The position numbers were made by a program, and so were the translations under genes. Source: Setomelanomma holmii (lineage: Eukaryota; Ascomycota; Dothideomycetes; Pleosporales; Phaeosphaeriaceae). Taken from it: a stretch of 64,000 bases of DNA. The stretch is taken from contig ML978170.1 in NCBI GenBank assembly GCA_010015745.1, positions 248,001 to 312,000 on the forward strand. The letters are read 5' to 3'. The notes beneath the pieces were generated by a model. The model made no database searches. It saw nothing but the letters and a program-made list of their open reading frames with translations, and had not been told where the DNA came from. Numbering within the stretch: the stretch's first letter is position 1; every line of letters starts with the position of its first letter. This document shows, piece after piece, positions 47,973-57,370 of this stretch.

Positions 47973-47993
47973 GCTTGATTATTGGAGACTCTG
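47973..47993 (-). repeat. hAT-1 right terminal inverted repeat
   Basis: 21 bp ending GGAGACTCTG; inverted match to 46244-46264. Confidence 0.88.
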
Positions 47994-48001
47994 ACTTTTA
48001 G
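47994..48001. repeat. 8-bp target-site duplication, right copy (hAT-1)
   Basis: ACTTTTAG, identical to 46236-46243; the HET reading frame is the same on both outer sides. Confidence 0.9.
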
Positions 48002-49738
48002 GGTGTACAATATTGATCCGTACTCCCAAGACGAAGGACTCGTCTTATCATCTCAACCTAGCGACAGGGGTTGTACTATCAAGTACGATGCACTCTCATT
48101 CACCTGAGGAAGCAACGACAAGCCAAAAAGCCTTATATGTGCTGACGTACGCGTCCCGATTGGGCAAACCTTTTCGATGCCTTACGAGCACTCCGTTCGT
48201 CCAAGTTGGGATTCCAATATCTCTTGGTTGATTCAATATACATCAACCAGGAGATTCCCGATGAGATCAGTCACCAGCTGGAGATCATGTTTCACATCTA
48301 CAAAAAAGCCACTAACGTGATTGTCTGGTTTGACACTGGCGCTGAGCTTGAGGGAGAAGACATCGACCACCTCTCTCGCTTGGTGGCCACTCCATTTTTA
48401 GATCTTGAGGGCCAGCAAATTTTCTAGCGGTTGCATAATTGCATGTTATACACATATAAGAGGCCATGATTTCGGCGGAAGTGGGTGCAGCAAGAAGTCT
48501 TCGTAGCTCGCAGAGTGATAATTCACGGTGGTACGCAATCGTTCCTGCATTCTGCAACCTTATTCACCCACACTTTTCTACGGCGCATACCGCATGTCCA
48601 GTCTCGCACTAAAGTTCATTCAGCGTTGCTAAGAAGAGCAATTACTAGGGAGGAGACCGAAGCAATCAACCATCTAGGGATCTTACGTGACATGTACATG
48701 ACCAGCTTTGATTGGTTTGCTATCAAGCAGACCAGCATGGACTTCACCGAAGCACTCCTACATACAAGCTCGCTTGGCGCTCAACAACCCTAAAGATTAT
48801 TTTTATGGGGTTCTTGGAATAGCTGGCGCCCCTGCTCAAGCTATGAGTGTCGAAGAATGGGTGCAGGCACATTCACAATCACACGACGCATTCATATCAA
48901 TTGACTACTCTGCGTCAATGGAGCCTATACTACAGCTGTCACATGGGTCCCAATTACGCGAGGAGGCCTCTCGATCGTTGCCAGATTCAAGGCGTTTGGA
49001 TTGTGCGAGAATATTCCGGAACTATCACTGCTGTCAAGGCTCATCGACTGGCGTTTGGCTACAAGAAGATTCCACAAGCGCTTCCCAGACAATAGGAAGA
49101 CCAGAAGCATTTACCATCTTACCACACATTATCTCGAACGACAAAAAGTCTCTCTACCCAGATCTTCTAAATTGTTACGTCAATTCCGCGCAGAAAACTG
49201 GGGCGAGACGTTGCCATATACAAGACTCGTCCTGCGCGGTGTTGTCGAGGACAATTTCTACCTGAAGCACAATCGGGTCTACAGGAAGACATTTCCTCTT
49301 GACAATGCCGTGTACGAGCTCGACATTGGAGTCCATCGACAAGATCTCATTGTATGGTTCACCGCTTTCGACGGTCATGTGGCCTATAAGAGAGATTGGC
49401 CATCACACAACACGGGCCTATGGATCATAAGACCGGTCGAAAGTGACATGGACGGCGAGTTCAGGCTCTTAGTGTGTTTGCCGTGGACGTCCGAGGAGCT
49501 CATGCCGCTCTATAGTCACTGGCGGCACTACCCGTATGACCCCGCTGCTTCAGATGTGAAAGTTGAACAGCAAAGGCCGTATCGTCGACTTGTTGTCTAC
49601 CACAAGGGCGAAAGTTGGAGGATATCGCAGCTTCCCAGCCCTGTCAAGTTAGAAACGCCACCGCACGAGCCGTCCAAAGCGCGCCAATTCATTATCGTTT
49701 GCTGCACGATGCTAGATATGGACGAGGACATCGGCTAG

Positions 49739-52137
49739 ATCCTCTCCGAGACCAATATGAGCCTGTTTGCATTGGTATGGGTACGTGAACGCCCTTTCAA
49801 GACGTCTGCAAACAAGTTGATCACGAGCACGCTGTCAGTGTAAAAACTGTTTTGATCCCCGAAGCGGTCATGGCACCGCTAATCTTGAAACCGTTTCCTC
49901 TGTTCTGGCATATCTCGTACTAAAGCTCAACAATCATGAAAAGGTAGTGGAGTTTGTCGATGCTGGCGAGAACCATCCTACACAAACTCCTATCCTTCAC
50001 CACGGCTCCTACACCTGTACATGGATGCTCTTGTACGACCTCTCTCTGATAATTGGCGGTATCGTGCCCGTGTTTTTCTACAACCATATTCCAAGGTTGT
50101 TTCGACTTTCTCAATACTGCCGTTTGAGCTGCTTGCACTACTCCATGAGTTTCGCGGCTTTCGATAGTCTTGCTGTGTACTGGATATAATGGTTGTCGGC
50201 ACAGACTTTATGTTCAGGTAATATGCGACTAGGACAATCTCAACCAGTTGAAGCCCTTGATCTGCTTGCCGTACATGCCCAACTCCAGACTACTTCGTAG
50301 GAGCTAGCGGCACCTTCCGCACGACCTCGCTTGTCGAAATATGCCGCTGCTACGGCGAAAGCAAATCCCGAGACTTGCTATTCACTATAGTCTAGCACGC
50401 AGTTTCTCAAGTCTAACGTTAGCTTACCGGTCTTTGGACTCAGGATCACCGTCACGAAATGTGACGGTATAAATACCTTGTATACGGAACGGTACATAAG
50501 GTCGGCCTTTTTGTACCGTTACACGAAAGCTGTGACGAGCGGGACATTTCATCAGCACATGACGTTGAGACTGTCATCTTCACAAGCTATTCAACTTGTA
50601 GCGAGAAATGTGAACGGCAAAGCCCACCTGCAGGTCGACATGGAGATGTCTAGATTGTGACGAGCAAACGTTAAAGACTTCAATACGTCAACGGAACCGT
50701 TGATCATGAGCACGTTGTAGGTGGGGAAGTTGTGCAGATTTTCGAACACGTTCATAATGTCGCTGATCTCACGAACGTCTTCCTCGTTCTGGTGAATTTG
50801 ACATCGCTGCTCGCCGGAATGGTAGTGGTGGTTTCCGATGCTGTCCAATTTGGTACTAGCATGACTTCACCTGCAGGGTCGGAGTACTTGCCGAGCTCGC
50901 ACCTGCAGCTCGAAACATTCCCAGCGCGTTCATTCCGCGGTGAGTTCATCGCTCTCATTGCTCTTTTCGGGCTCCCGATGTCACTGTAGGGCACCGGAGC
51001 AACTACCGTGCAGTAGTGAAAAGCTGTAAGTTTCGTAACGAACACGATGATCATTTCCCCAGATGCTGACTCGACAGAGCCAAGTGCTTGAGTTCGCGTC
51101 TTTTCAAGCCTCCACCGGAGGTGAACCTAGACATGGGATTTTGAAACGACAGCAGTTCCACCTAGCGCTTCTTTGCTCCAAAGCGAGCGGTACCGCCAAT
51201 TGTTCGAGAGCATTCCGAGACGGTTCTTCTGCCACACGCAGATGGACCACGACGGTCTGGTTCGTACGCCACAATGTCACTCCCACTACTCGGCGACGAG
51301 AAGAAAGTCGCTGGTTTACCTCACCCCAGACTCAACAATTTGCAATCGTTTACGGTTAAGCAAAAGGGTGGAGCTCTGCATAACATGTGTAGCATCTGGG
51401 ACAACGTTGCTACATGAGTTTCAGGATGTGATTATCCTTCCAGTCGAGACGCGTCGACCACAATCTCGCAACTTTAATCCAGAGTCGATCCTGGAGGTCA
51501 GCAGCGTCAGCAGTACTGCCATCAATGCAAACCGCCTCAATTGATCATCGCGATCACTTGGTCGAAGAGGAACTTGCCAGACTGGACTTCTCAGTAACTT
51601 TCCGGCACGTGTGCTAAATGTAGTCGACTTGCGCAAGAGCAAGGTGCGCACTTGCATGAACCCACGTGTTTGCTGGTGATCAGCCTTATCACCTGCGCCA
51701 TTACTCGCAACACCACGCCAGCAAACTCGCTACCGACGGTGTTCTTCACGAGCATTGCGCCAGTCCCTGTCCCGTAAACTAGCGAAAGGATAGTATCGGG
51801 CGCTAACCTCTTGAAGGGATGATGCCGGCACTTACTGTGTATGCTACGCATTGGCCGAGAAAGGTCGCCCCTATTAGTGGGATGTCATGCTCCGGAGTCT
51901 CATTTCGAGCAATTAAGTTTGAAACTATCCGTACGTCGTTGGGACAGCTCGGTGGGCGGGAGTCGAAGGTCATGGTATAACATGAAGACATGCCGTGCCC
52001 TAGATCTTGAGCGTTCCTTTTCGACCACCCCGTATCAATTCTGAGCATTTTGCTTTTTCGAGAGAACTGATCGCGCCGAGTAGATCTAAGTGATTTGTTG
52101 CAGGGCACGGAGCTGGTCCCCGGACACGATCAACAAA
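49739..52137. other. Gene-poor 2.4-kb stretch
   Basis: Between the HET relic and the CFEM gene only short frames are present. None shows a convincing family signature. It may include further HET 3' debris and the CFEM gene promoter. Two short perfect inverted repeats flank a TATA-like box near 50448-50520 (separate entry). Confidence 0.5.
50448..50520. repeat. Pair of hairpins around a TATA-like box
   Basis: ACCGTCAC-GAAAT-GTGACGGT (50448-50468) is a perfect 8-bp stem with a 5-nt loop. It runs directly into TATAAATA (50467-50474). AACGGTAC (50488-50495) pairs perfectly with GTACCGTT (50513-50520). Could be operator-like sites for a dimeric regulator or relics of a small inverted-repeat element. 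Confidence 0.5.
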
Positions 52138-53580
52138 ATGGTCCCACGCATGCGCCTGCTAGTGGTCCTGGGTATCTTCGCCTTCTCGTGTATCTCATTA
52201 GCACAAGAGTCAAGTACTACGGCAAAGGTCCCTGCGTGTGCTGTAAGTATCATCGCCCCTATCCGCTTGCCATGTTGTGTACTGATGGTGTGAAAGCAAA
52301 AATGTCTTCTTAAAGAGTTCGCGACAAAGACCTGCGGTCCCATAGATCAGACTTGCATCTGCACAAATGAGCAGTTCCAAACCGGCGTCACACTATGCTT
52401 GAGCACGAATTGCACAATACCCGAGAGCCTGGCGATGAAGAACATCAGTTCTACAAACTGCGGAGCACCTGTTCGCGACCGAGGATCTAGCTACACCGTG
52501 CTGTCATACGTTCTGATCATCCTCGCTGCCATCTTCGTCATTATGCGCATGGCGTTTAAACTCTTTGACGGCCACGAACTCGGATTGGATGACTGGAGCA
52601 TGATCCTTACAGTGGCAGTAGGTCTGGCCAATACCGTGGTTATCGTGTCTAGTACCATCCCGAATGGATTGGGGAAAGATCTTTGGACCTTGACGCCCAA
52701 ACAAATCACTACGATGCTGAAGTCCTTTTACATCCAGGCCTTCTTGTATTTTGCGGAACTCGCGCTATTGAAGATGTCGCTGCTCTTCTTCTACATCAGA
52801 GTGTTTCCTGGCAAAGGCGTTCAGCGCGTCCTATGGGGCACTGTAGCATTCACAGCCGCCTGGGGTATCTGCTTCATTATTGTCGCAATCTTCCAGTGCC
52901 AACCCATCAACTACTTCTGGAACAAATGGGATGGACTCCACAAGGGCACATGCTTGGATATTAACTCCGTCACATCGTCGAACGCCGCAATCAGCATCGC
53001 ACTCGACTTCTGGAGTCTCGGAATACCACTCTTTATGCTCTGGGGGCTGAAGATGCACTGGAAGAAGAAGATTGGCGTTGCAATGATGTTCTGCGTGGGC
53101 ACCTTCATCACAATCGTCAGTATCCTGCGCCTACAAGCCCTCGTCCACTTCGCCGCCTCGAGCAACGTTTCCTGGGAATTCTACGACGTGTCCATGTGGA
53201 GCACTATCGAAGTTGGCGTCGGAATCATGTGCGCCTGCCTCCCCACCCTACGCCTCCTCCTCGTCAAACTCTTCCCCATCCTCGGCGGCTCCTCCGCCCG
53301 CAGCGGCCAGCAATATCGCAACTACGGAAGCGGGAATGAATTGGGACACATTAGCAAAAAGAGCCAGCGCTCGCGACACGATGCGAGCCGACACACTGCA
53401 TCAGGACTGCATTCAGGCTCTACAACGCCGGGCAAAGGCGACGGCATGATTGTTGTGGAGACGAGTTACACGGTTAAGCGGAGTAATAGCGACGACGAGA
53501 GGAGTTTGGTGAGCCATGAGGATCGGGAGTTTGGGCGTGGCGCGCAGATTACGACACCTACTAGGACGCACAATTACTAG
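52138..53580 (+). CDS. CFEM-domain, seven-helix receptor-like membrane protein (PTH11-type/rhodopsin-like)
   Basis: Plasma-membrane protein of the fungal 'integral membrane protein/rhodopsin' group; some PTH11-type members sense host or surface cues. Exons 52138-52242 and 52297-53580 (462 aa) join in phase 0. It starts with a signal peptide (RLLVVLGIFAFSCISLAQES). The CFEM domain (about residues 34-87) has all eight Cys (PACAQKCL, KTCGPIDQTCIC, TLCLSTNC, SSTNCGAP). Seven hydrophobic helices follow from VLSYVLIILAAIFVIMR to VGVGIMCACLPTLRLLLV, with the family motifs GLDDWSMIL and FFYIRVFP. The cytosolic tail (about 110 aa) is Ser/Arg-rich. No lesions are seen, so it is an intact gene surrounded by relics. 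CFEM domains can also bind heme/iron, so the ligand cannot be told from sequence. Confidence 0.92.
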
Positions 53581-54371
53581 CTAATTAGTAGCGGAAATTC
53601 ATGAATTTCTTTGTTCAAGATGACGATGCGCTATGGAAGTGTACCCCACAGTATGGCGTGTGTAAATCATCGTGTGTCGATCCGGCGAGTTGCATGCCAC
53701 CTCCACCTCGCATCACATGGCTGCCGACCGAACTTCAAACTTCCTCGGCATTCGAAAAGATCTGCCTTGTCCTCAAGAACGAGTTTGAGTTTGCGAAAAT
53801 TCTTCTCACCGATGAATGCGACGTAGATATGTCATTTGTGTGCACTGTGCGCAGCGCAGTATTGGTGTTAAGTAATGATTGCGACGCGGGTCCACTTTGT
53901 ATTTCGCTGAATGTCGGAGCGCGGCGTGGGCGTCGTGGCTCGCCTATGGTGTGTTGCGCCATCCCGCTTTGAAGGAAGAGGGTCCGATGGGGGGTTATTT
54001 TGGGATCTGCAGGGTTCCGCTGGGAGTTGGATGCTGGATGGGAAGAGGAGGGAAGGGGCATGTGAAGTCTGCAGTAGAGAGGGTACTAAGAGATTTGGTG
54101 GTTCTCCGCGCGCATGTGGAGAATATGCGGTACGTGTACGTGGAGGTCATCTTTCGACAATCTTTTCGTTTCGAGTACGATGTATAGATTTCGTCCGAGC
54201 CTCACTATCGACAAGGAGATATCTATCCATCATTGTTCTGGTGGAAAGGTGTGATGAACTTCGGCAGGAGTTTTGCGACGCGTCCGCGTCACGCTTGGTG
54301 CCCCACTCGTAACCTGCCCTTCCATTTGTCTTCCTCCTTCTATCGCCATTCTGCCCACCTCAACCATCAAG
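53581..54371. other. Intergenic 3' of CFEM gene
   Basis: About 0.8 kb; no recognisable gene on either strand. Confidence 0.45.
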
Positions 54372-54686
54372 ATGACTTACCGCGCTCTTGCCGGCCCATG
54401 TAAGATTACCAGCAGACGTCCTTTGCATGCGCGACAAGATCGCAACAACCTCGCATCTCAAACCTCGACATCACTCCGATTCTCTCTGGTTTCGAAGCAA
54501 TGGAGAAGTGCTTTATCAAGGTCGGCGCCGGCCATCACAGACACCGATCTTATTCTAGTTCAAACAGTCTCTGAGCTAGAGCATTCGACACATCCGAAGC
54601 CACTGAAAGGCACTGTATGGAAGTGGAATGAATTATGCTCGAGTTTGCACAGTGTCTTAGATATTCAGGATACTCCTAATAAGTAA
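54372..54686 (+). CDS. Possible small hypothetical protein
   Basis: An ATG in a good context (CATCAAG-ATG-A) opens a 104-codon frame (MTYRALAGPCKITSRRPLHA at the start; VWKWNELCSSLHSVLDIQDT near the end). A pyrimidine-rich leader precedes it. No domain is recognised, and the 3' part overlaps a 17-bp motif repeated 138 bp downstream. It could be a truncated gene whose remainder was displaced by the neighbouring hAT element. Confidence 0.25.
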   Translation: MTYRALAGPCKITSRRPLHARQDRNNLASQTSTSLRFSLVSKQWRSALSRSAPAITDTDLILVQTVSELEHSTHPKPLKGTVWKWNELCSSLHSVLDIQDTPNK

Positions 54687-54798
54687 GACATATGCGAGCT
54701 GTGCTGATGCGATTTGTACCTATAGCGTGTTGCAAAGTCTCAATTTGAAAATCTGCAATAATCTGCAAGTGTAAAGAGACCTTTGCACAGTGTCTTAG
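54644..54798. repeat. 17-bp direct repeat
   Basis: TTTGCACAGTGTCTTAG occurs at 54644-54660 and again at 54782-54798, just left of the hAT-2 transposase region. Possibly a small duplication connected with hAT insertion or excision. Confidence 0.5.
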
Positions 54799-57347
54799 CT
54801 ATCGTCGCCCCATATATCGCCTCCTAAAGCTCTAGTTGAGACGTCTTAGGCACCTAATTTTGAGTTGCGATTGCGTGAGTTGCCGGCTAAAGAAGCTATT
54901 GTGCTGCACACTAAGAGCAGCGAAAAGGCGACAACAGCCTCGTCAATAGCAGCTGGTGAGGCTAACGATTAGAGCTTCAACGAGAACCTTGAGGATGCCT
55001 TTGAAGGCATTAACTGGAGTCGTTTGCTAAAGTATACAAAGCTGTTAGCATCTCAACGCGCGAAGAAGAGCTGGATATACTACTATAGCTCTTGTGTTGC
55101 GCTATTGAAGGATATAAGCCGCGTCTTTTTCGTATACCGTTACTGCCATCAACACAAGAAAATAGACGCTGGTCTTGGTGGGATATATGAGACGACGCGC
55201 TCAACTTCAACGTCCCAACGACACTGCGAGGAGCAGAAGCACGGCCATGGCCACCAGGCGCCGAACAGGTCAGCTGCTGTCACAAAGGATAGCTCCCTTC
55301 GTCGTGTGCTTGCAGTCGGCAAGATTGGCCAGGCAGTCGCCAACGAGCTCTCCGGCTTCAATACCCAGCGCTTCAGGCTCGCGGCGGTAGGCTGGCTCGT
55401 CGAGAACAACCACCCTCTTTCTGAGTTTGAATCGCCAGCGTTTCGACAGCTCATTGCGATGGCTAACCCTGAGGCAGAAGCAGCGCTTGGGCGTCTCATC
55501 ACAGCGTCTCACGCTACGTTGTGCGCCTATACGACTACCTAAAGCCGCGCATTGTCAACGAGCTGTCGCAGGCGCTGAGCAAGATCCACCTTAGCTTTGA
55601 CGACTGGACGACAAAGGGCGGTAAGCGTGGCTTCTTGAGCGTCGTTGCGCACTACGTTGACAGCCAGGGCGTCCTCAAGGACCTGCCTATCGCGCTTCCG
55701 CAGCTAACGGGCGCCCACAGCGGTGAGATGATGGCTGAGGTAGTCAGCAAAACGTTACAGCAGTTCAGGAATAGCTTAGCGACTGTTGGCTACTTTGTGC
55801 TTGACAACGCGAGCAACAACGACAGCGCAGTGCAGGCGATCACGCAAAAGATGAGCTTCAACGCTATCCATCGTCGCCTCCGTTGCGGCCCTCACACGCT
55901 CAACCTCGTCGGCCAGATGCTCCTCTGGGGCAAGGACGCTGACGCCTACGATAACGACGCCAGCGAGCTTGCTAACGAGAGTCAGTTCATGCGCAAGTGG
56001 AGGCGCGATGGCCCTTTAGGCGTACTTCTAGGTATCATCAACTATATCAAAATACCACAACAGTATGCGCTATTTGCTGACTTTCAGCGCCTCGCCCATC
56101 GTGAGTTACCCGCCGACGCGCCTGCGGAAGATCGCAAAGTCCTCGAGCCCGTCAACCCTGTTGTTACGCGCTGGAATTCCCATTACTCATGCTTTGAGCG
56201 CGCTGTACAGCTGCAATCAGCAGTCAATACGTACGCCAATCACCATATAAAACGCGTGCGAGACGAGACTACGTACGCTGAGACTCGCGGCAACGAGCTA
56301 CCTGACGCGCAGCCATAGATGCGATCCAACGGTCTCACGGCTGCTGACTGGGCGGTTGTTACGGAGTATATAGACGTGTTGAAGCCGTTGAAAGCGGATA
56401 CAAGCGCCTTAAAGGATGCGGTAAGAGCGGCAGGTTTAGTGCTATTGCTGAGATAATACCAGTGTTCGAGTATATCCTCAACTAGTACGAATAGCGCGTC
56501 GAGGCGTACGAGGTAGTCAACTATAACGCGCACGACGAGGCGCCTGAGGACCACCTCGCCATCAACTTGCGCGCGGCGTGGGCGAAAGCCAGCGAGTACT
56601 ACGCCAAACTAGACCTCTCACCAGCCTATTACGCCACTACAATACTCCATCCTTACTACAAAACGAACTGCGAGGCGTCGTGGAGCGAGAAGCCTGAGTA
56701 GCTCAACGCTAACAACCGCAGCTTCCGCGCCTTGTGGGCTGAATACAACACCTCCCCGGGCGTGAGACGGCGCCCAAAGGTGCTCTCAAGCGACATGGAC
56801 GACGCGATCGACAGCCTTGTTGGCCCTACAACTGGCGACGACGACGAAGCAGCAGACGACGAGTACGAGAGGTGGAGGAGGAGCGAGCCGCGTGCGGAGA
56901 AGGGCACTGATCACGCAAACAACTCTATACAATATTAGGTAACACTGCGCGATCGCTAACCCAGCCTTAGCAGGCTTGCACTTGACGTACTCTCCATCCT
57001 AGCCTCAAGCTGTGAGTGTGAGCGCATGTTCAGCGAGCTTGGGGACCTATTAGAGCCTCGCCGACGGGCTATACAACCTCAGCTTTTGGCGGCAATACAG
57101 TGCGTACGACAGTGGCGAAAAGCTGGCCTAGGCGACGACAAGGTGGCCTCGAAATTTGCTACAACTAATAGTAAGATCGATGCCTTGTACGGTGTGAGCA
57201 ATTGGGACGACTCCAACGACGAAACTCAACACCAAAAATAGTTACGATATAGGCTATCAAGCCTAACAATCAAGCCAAACTTGCTCCCATACAGCCAACA
57301 ATCAAACCTCAAGCTGAAGGCTTGATTGACTTGATTGTTGCCAACTG
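54733..57347 (+). mobile_element. hAT DNA transposon copy 2 (near full length, decayed; left end uncertain)
   Basis: The right end is clear: subterminal CAATCAAGCC-type repeats at about 57255-57335 lead into an end that reads CAGTTGGCAACAATCAAG from outside inward, finishing at 57347. The left end was not found with confidence; CAAAGTCTC at 54733 resembles the hAT-1 terminus (CAGAGTCTC) and is taken provisionally. No 8-bp duplication was identified. The transposase is clearly related to copy 1 but carries the N-terminal half that copy 1 lacks. Terminal sequences differ enough that the two copies are probably distinct subfamilies. Confidence 0.75.
54859..57241 (+). pseudogene. hAT transposase with BED finger, frameshifts and stops
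   Basis: The full domain order is present in pieces. An N-terminal region starts near 54859 (LPAKEAIVLHTKSSEKATTA) with a TAG at 54973. The BED-type finger has VFFVYRYCHQHKKIDAG and GGIYETTRSTSTSQRHCEEQ. After a frameshift near 55520-55540 comes the catalytic core, with LSFDDWTTKGGKRGFLSVVA and GYFVLDNASNND (probable catalytic Asp residues). Then come WRRDGPLGVLLGIINYIKIP and VVTRWNSHYSCFERA, a TAG at 56318, and further frameshifts and stops from about 56400 to 56940. The dimerisation block CECERMFSELGDLLEPRRRA ends at TAG 57239-57241. It cannot make an active enzyme as it stands. Confidence 0.88.
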
Positions 57348-57370
57348 TGACCAGTAATGGAGACAGCTCA

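Larger units (their letters stand above)
46244..47993 (+). mobile_element. hAT DNA transposon copy 1 (1,750 bp, internally deleted)
   Basis: Complete element by its ends. Left terminus CAGAGTGTCCAACAATCAAG and right terminus (read inward on the other strand) CAGAGTCTCCAATAATCAAG match at 19 of 21 positions including the shared final C. The element is bordered by the perfect 8-bp duplication ACTTTTAG. Both subterminal regions carry many copies of a CAATCAAGC/GCTTGATTG-type motif, likely transposase-binding sites. Inside is only the C-terminal part of a hAT transposase, so it is a deletion derivative dependent on another copy. It interrupts the HET-domain gene. Confidence 0.92.
46143..49738 (+). 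pseudogene. HET-domain (heterokaryon incompatibility) gene, split by a hAT element and decayed
   Basis: HET-domain proteins trigger cell death on nonself recognition in filamentous ascomycetes. The 5' part (46143-46243) has a HET-type lead-in (GEVRVLTLYDD) and stops at a hAT insertion. Just after the element, the same frame continues with YNIDPYSQD and KYDALSFT-stop-GSND, where the stop (TGA, 48105-48107) replaces the invariant Trp of the YxALSYxWG motif. A frameshift near the TTTT at 48169 follows. The next frame holds the second HET motif, LLVDSIYINQEIPDEISHQL, and IYKKATNVIVWFD, then a stop at 48425. Further pieces are KWVQQEVFVARRVI (near 48485), NNPKDYFYGVLGIAG in another frame (near 48790) and a 3' open frame ending at 49738. 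Several independent lesions mean it is dead even without the insertion. Confidence 0.85.

Noticed and set aside
49947..50189. 80-aa plus-strand frame with hydrophobic segments downstream of the HET relic
   Set aside because: No family match, no conserved start context, and neighbouring frames are equally open; probably debris.
51591..51851. Minus-strand frame with VGSEFAGVVLRV, reminiscent of a medium-chain reductase or polyketide-synthase enoyl-reductase
   Set aside because: Only about 12 residues resemble the family; neither the cofactor-binding Gly motif nor flanking domains were found on either side.
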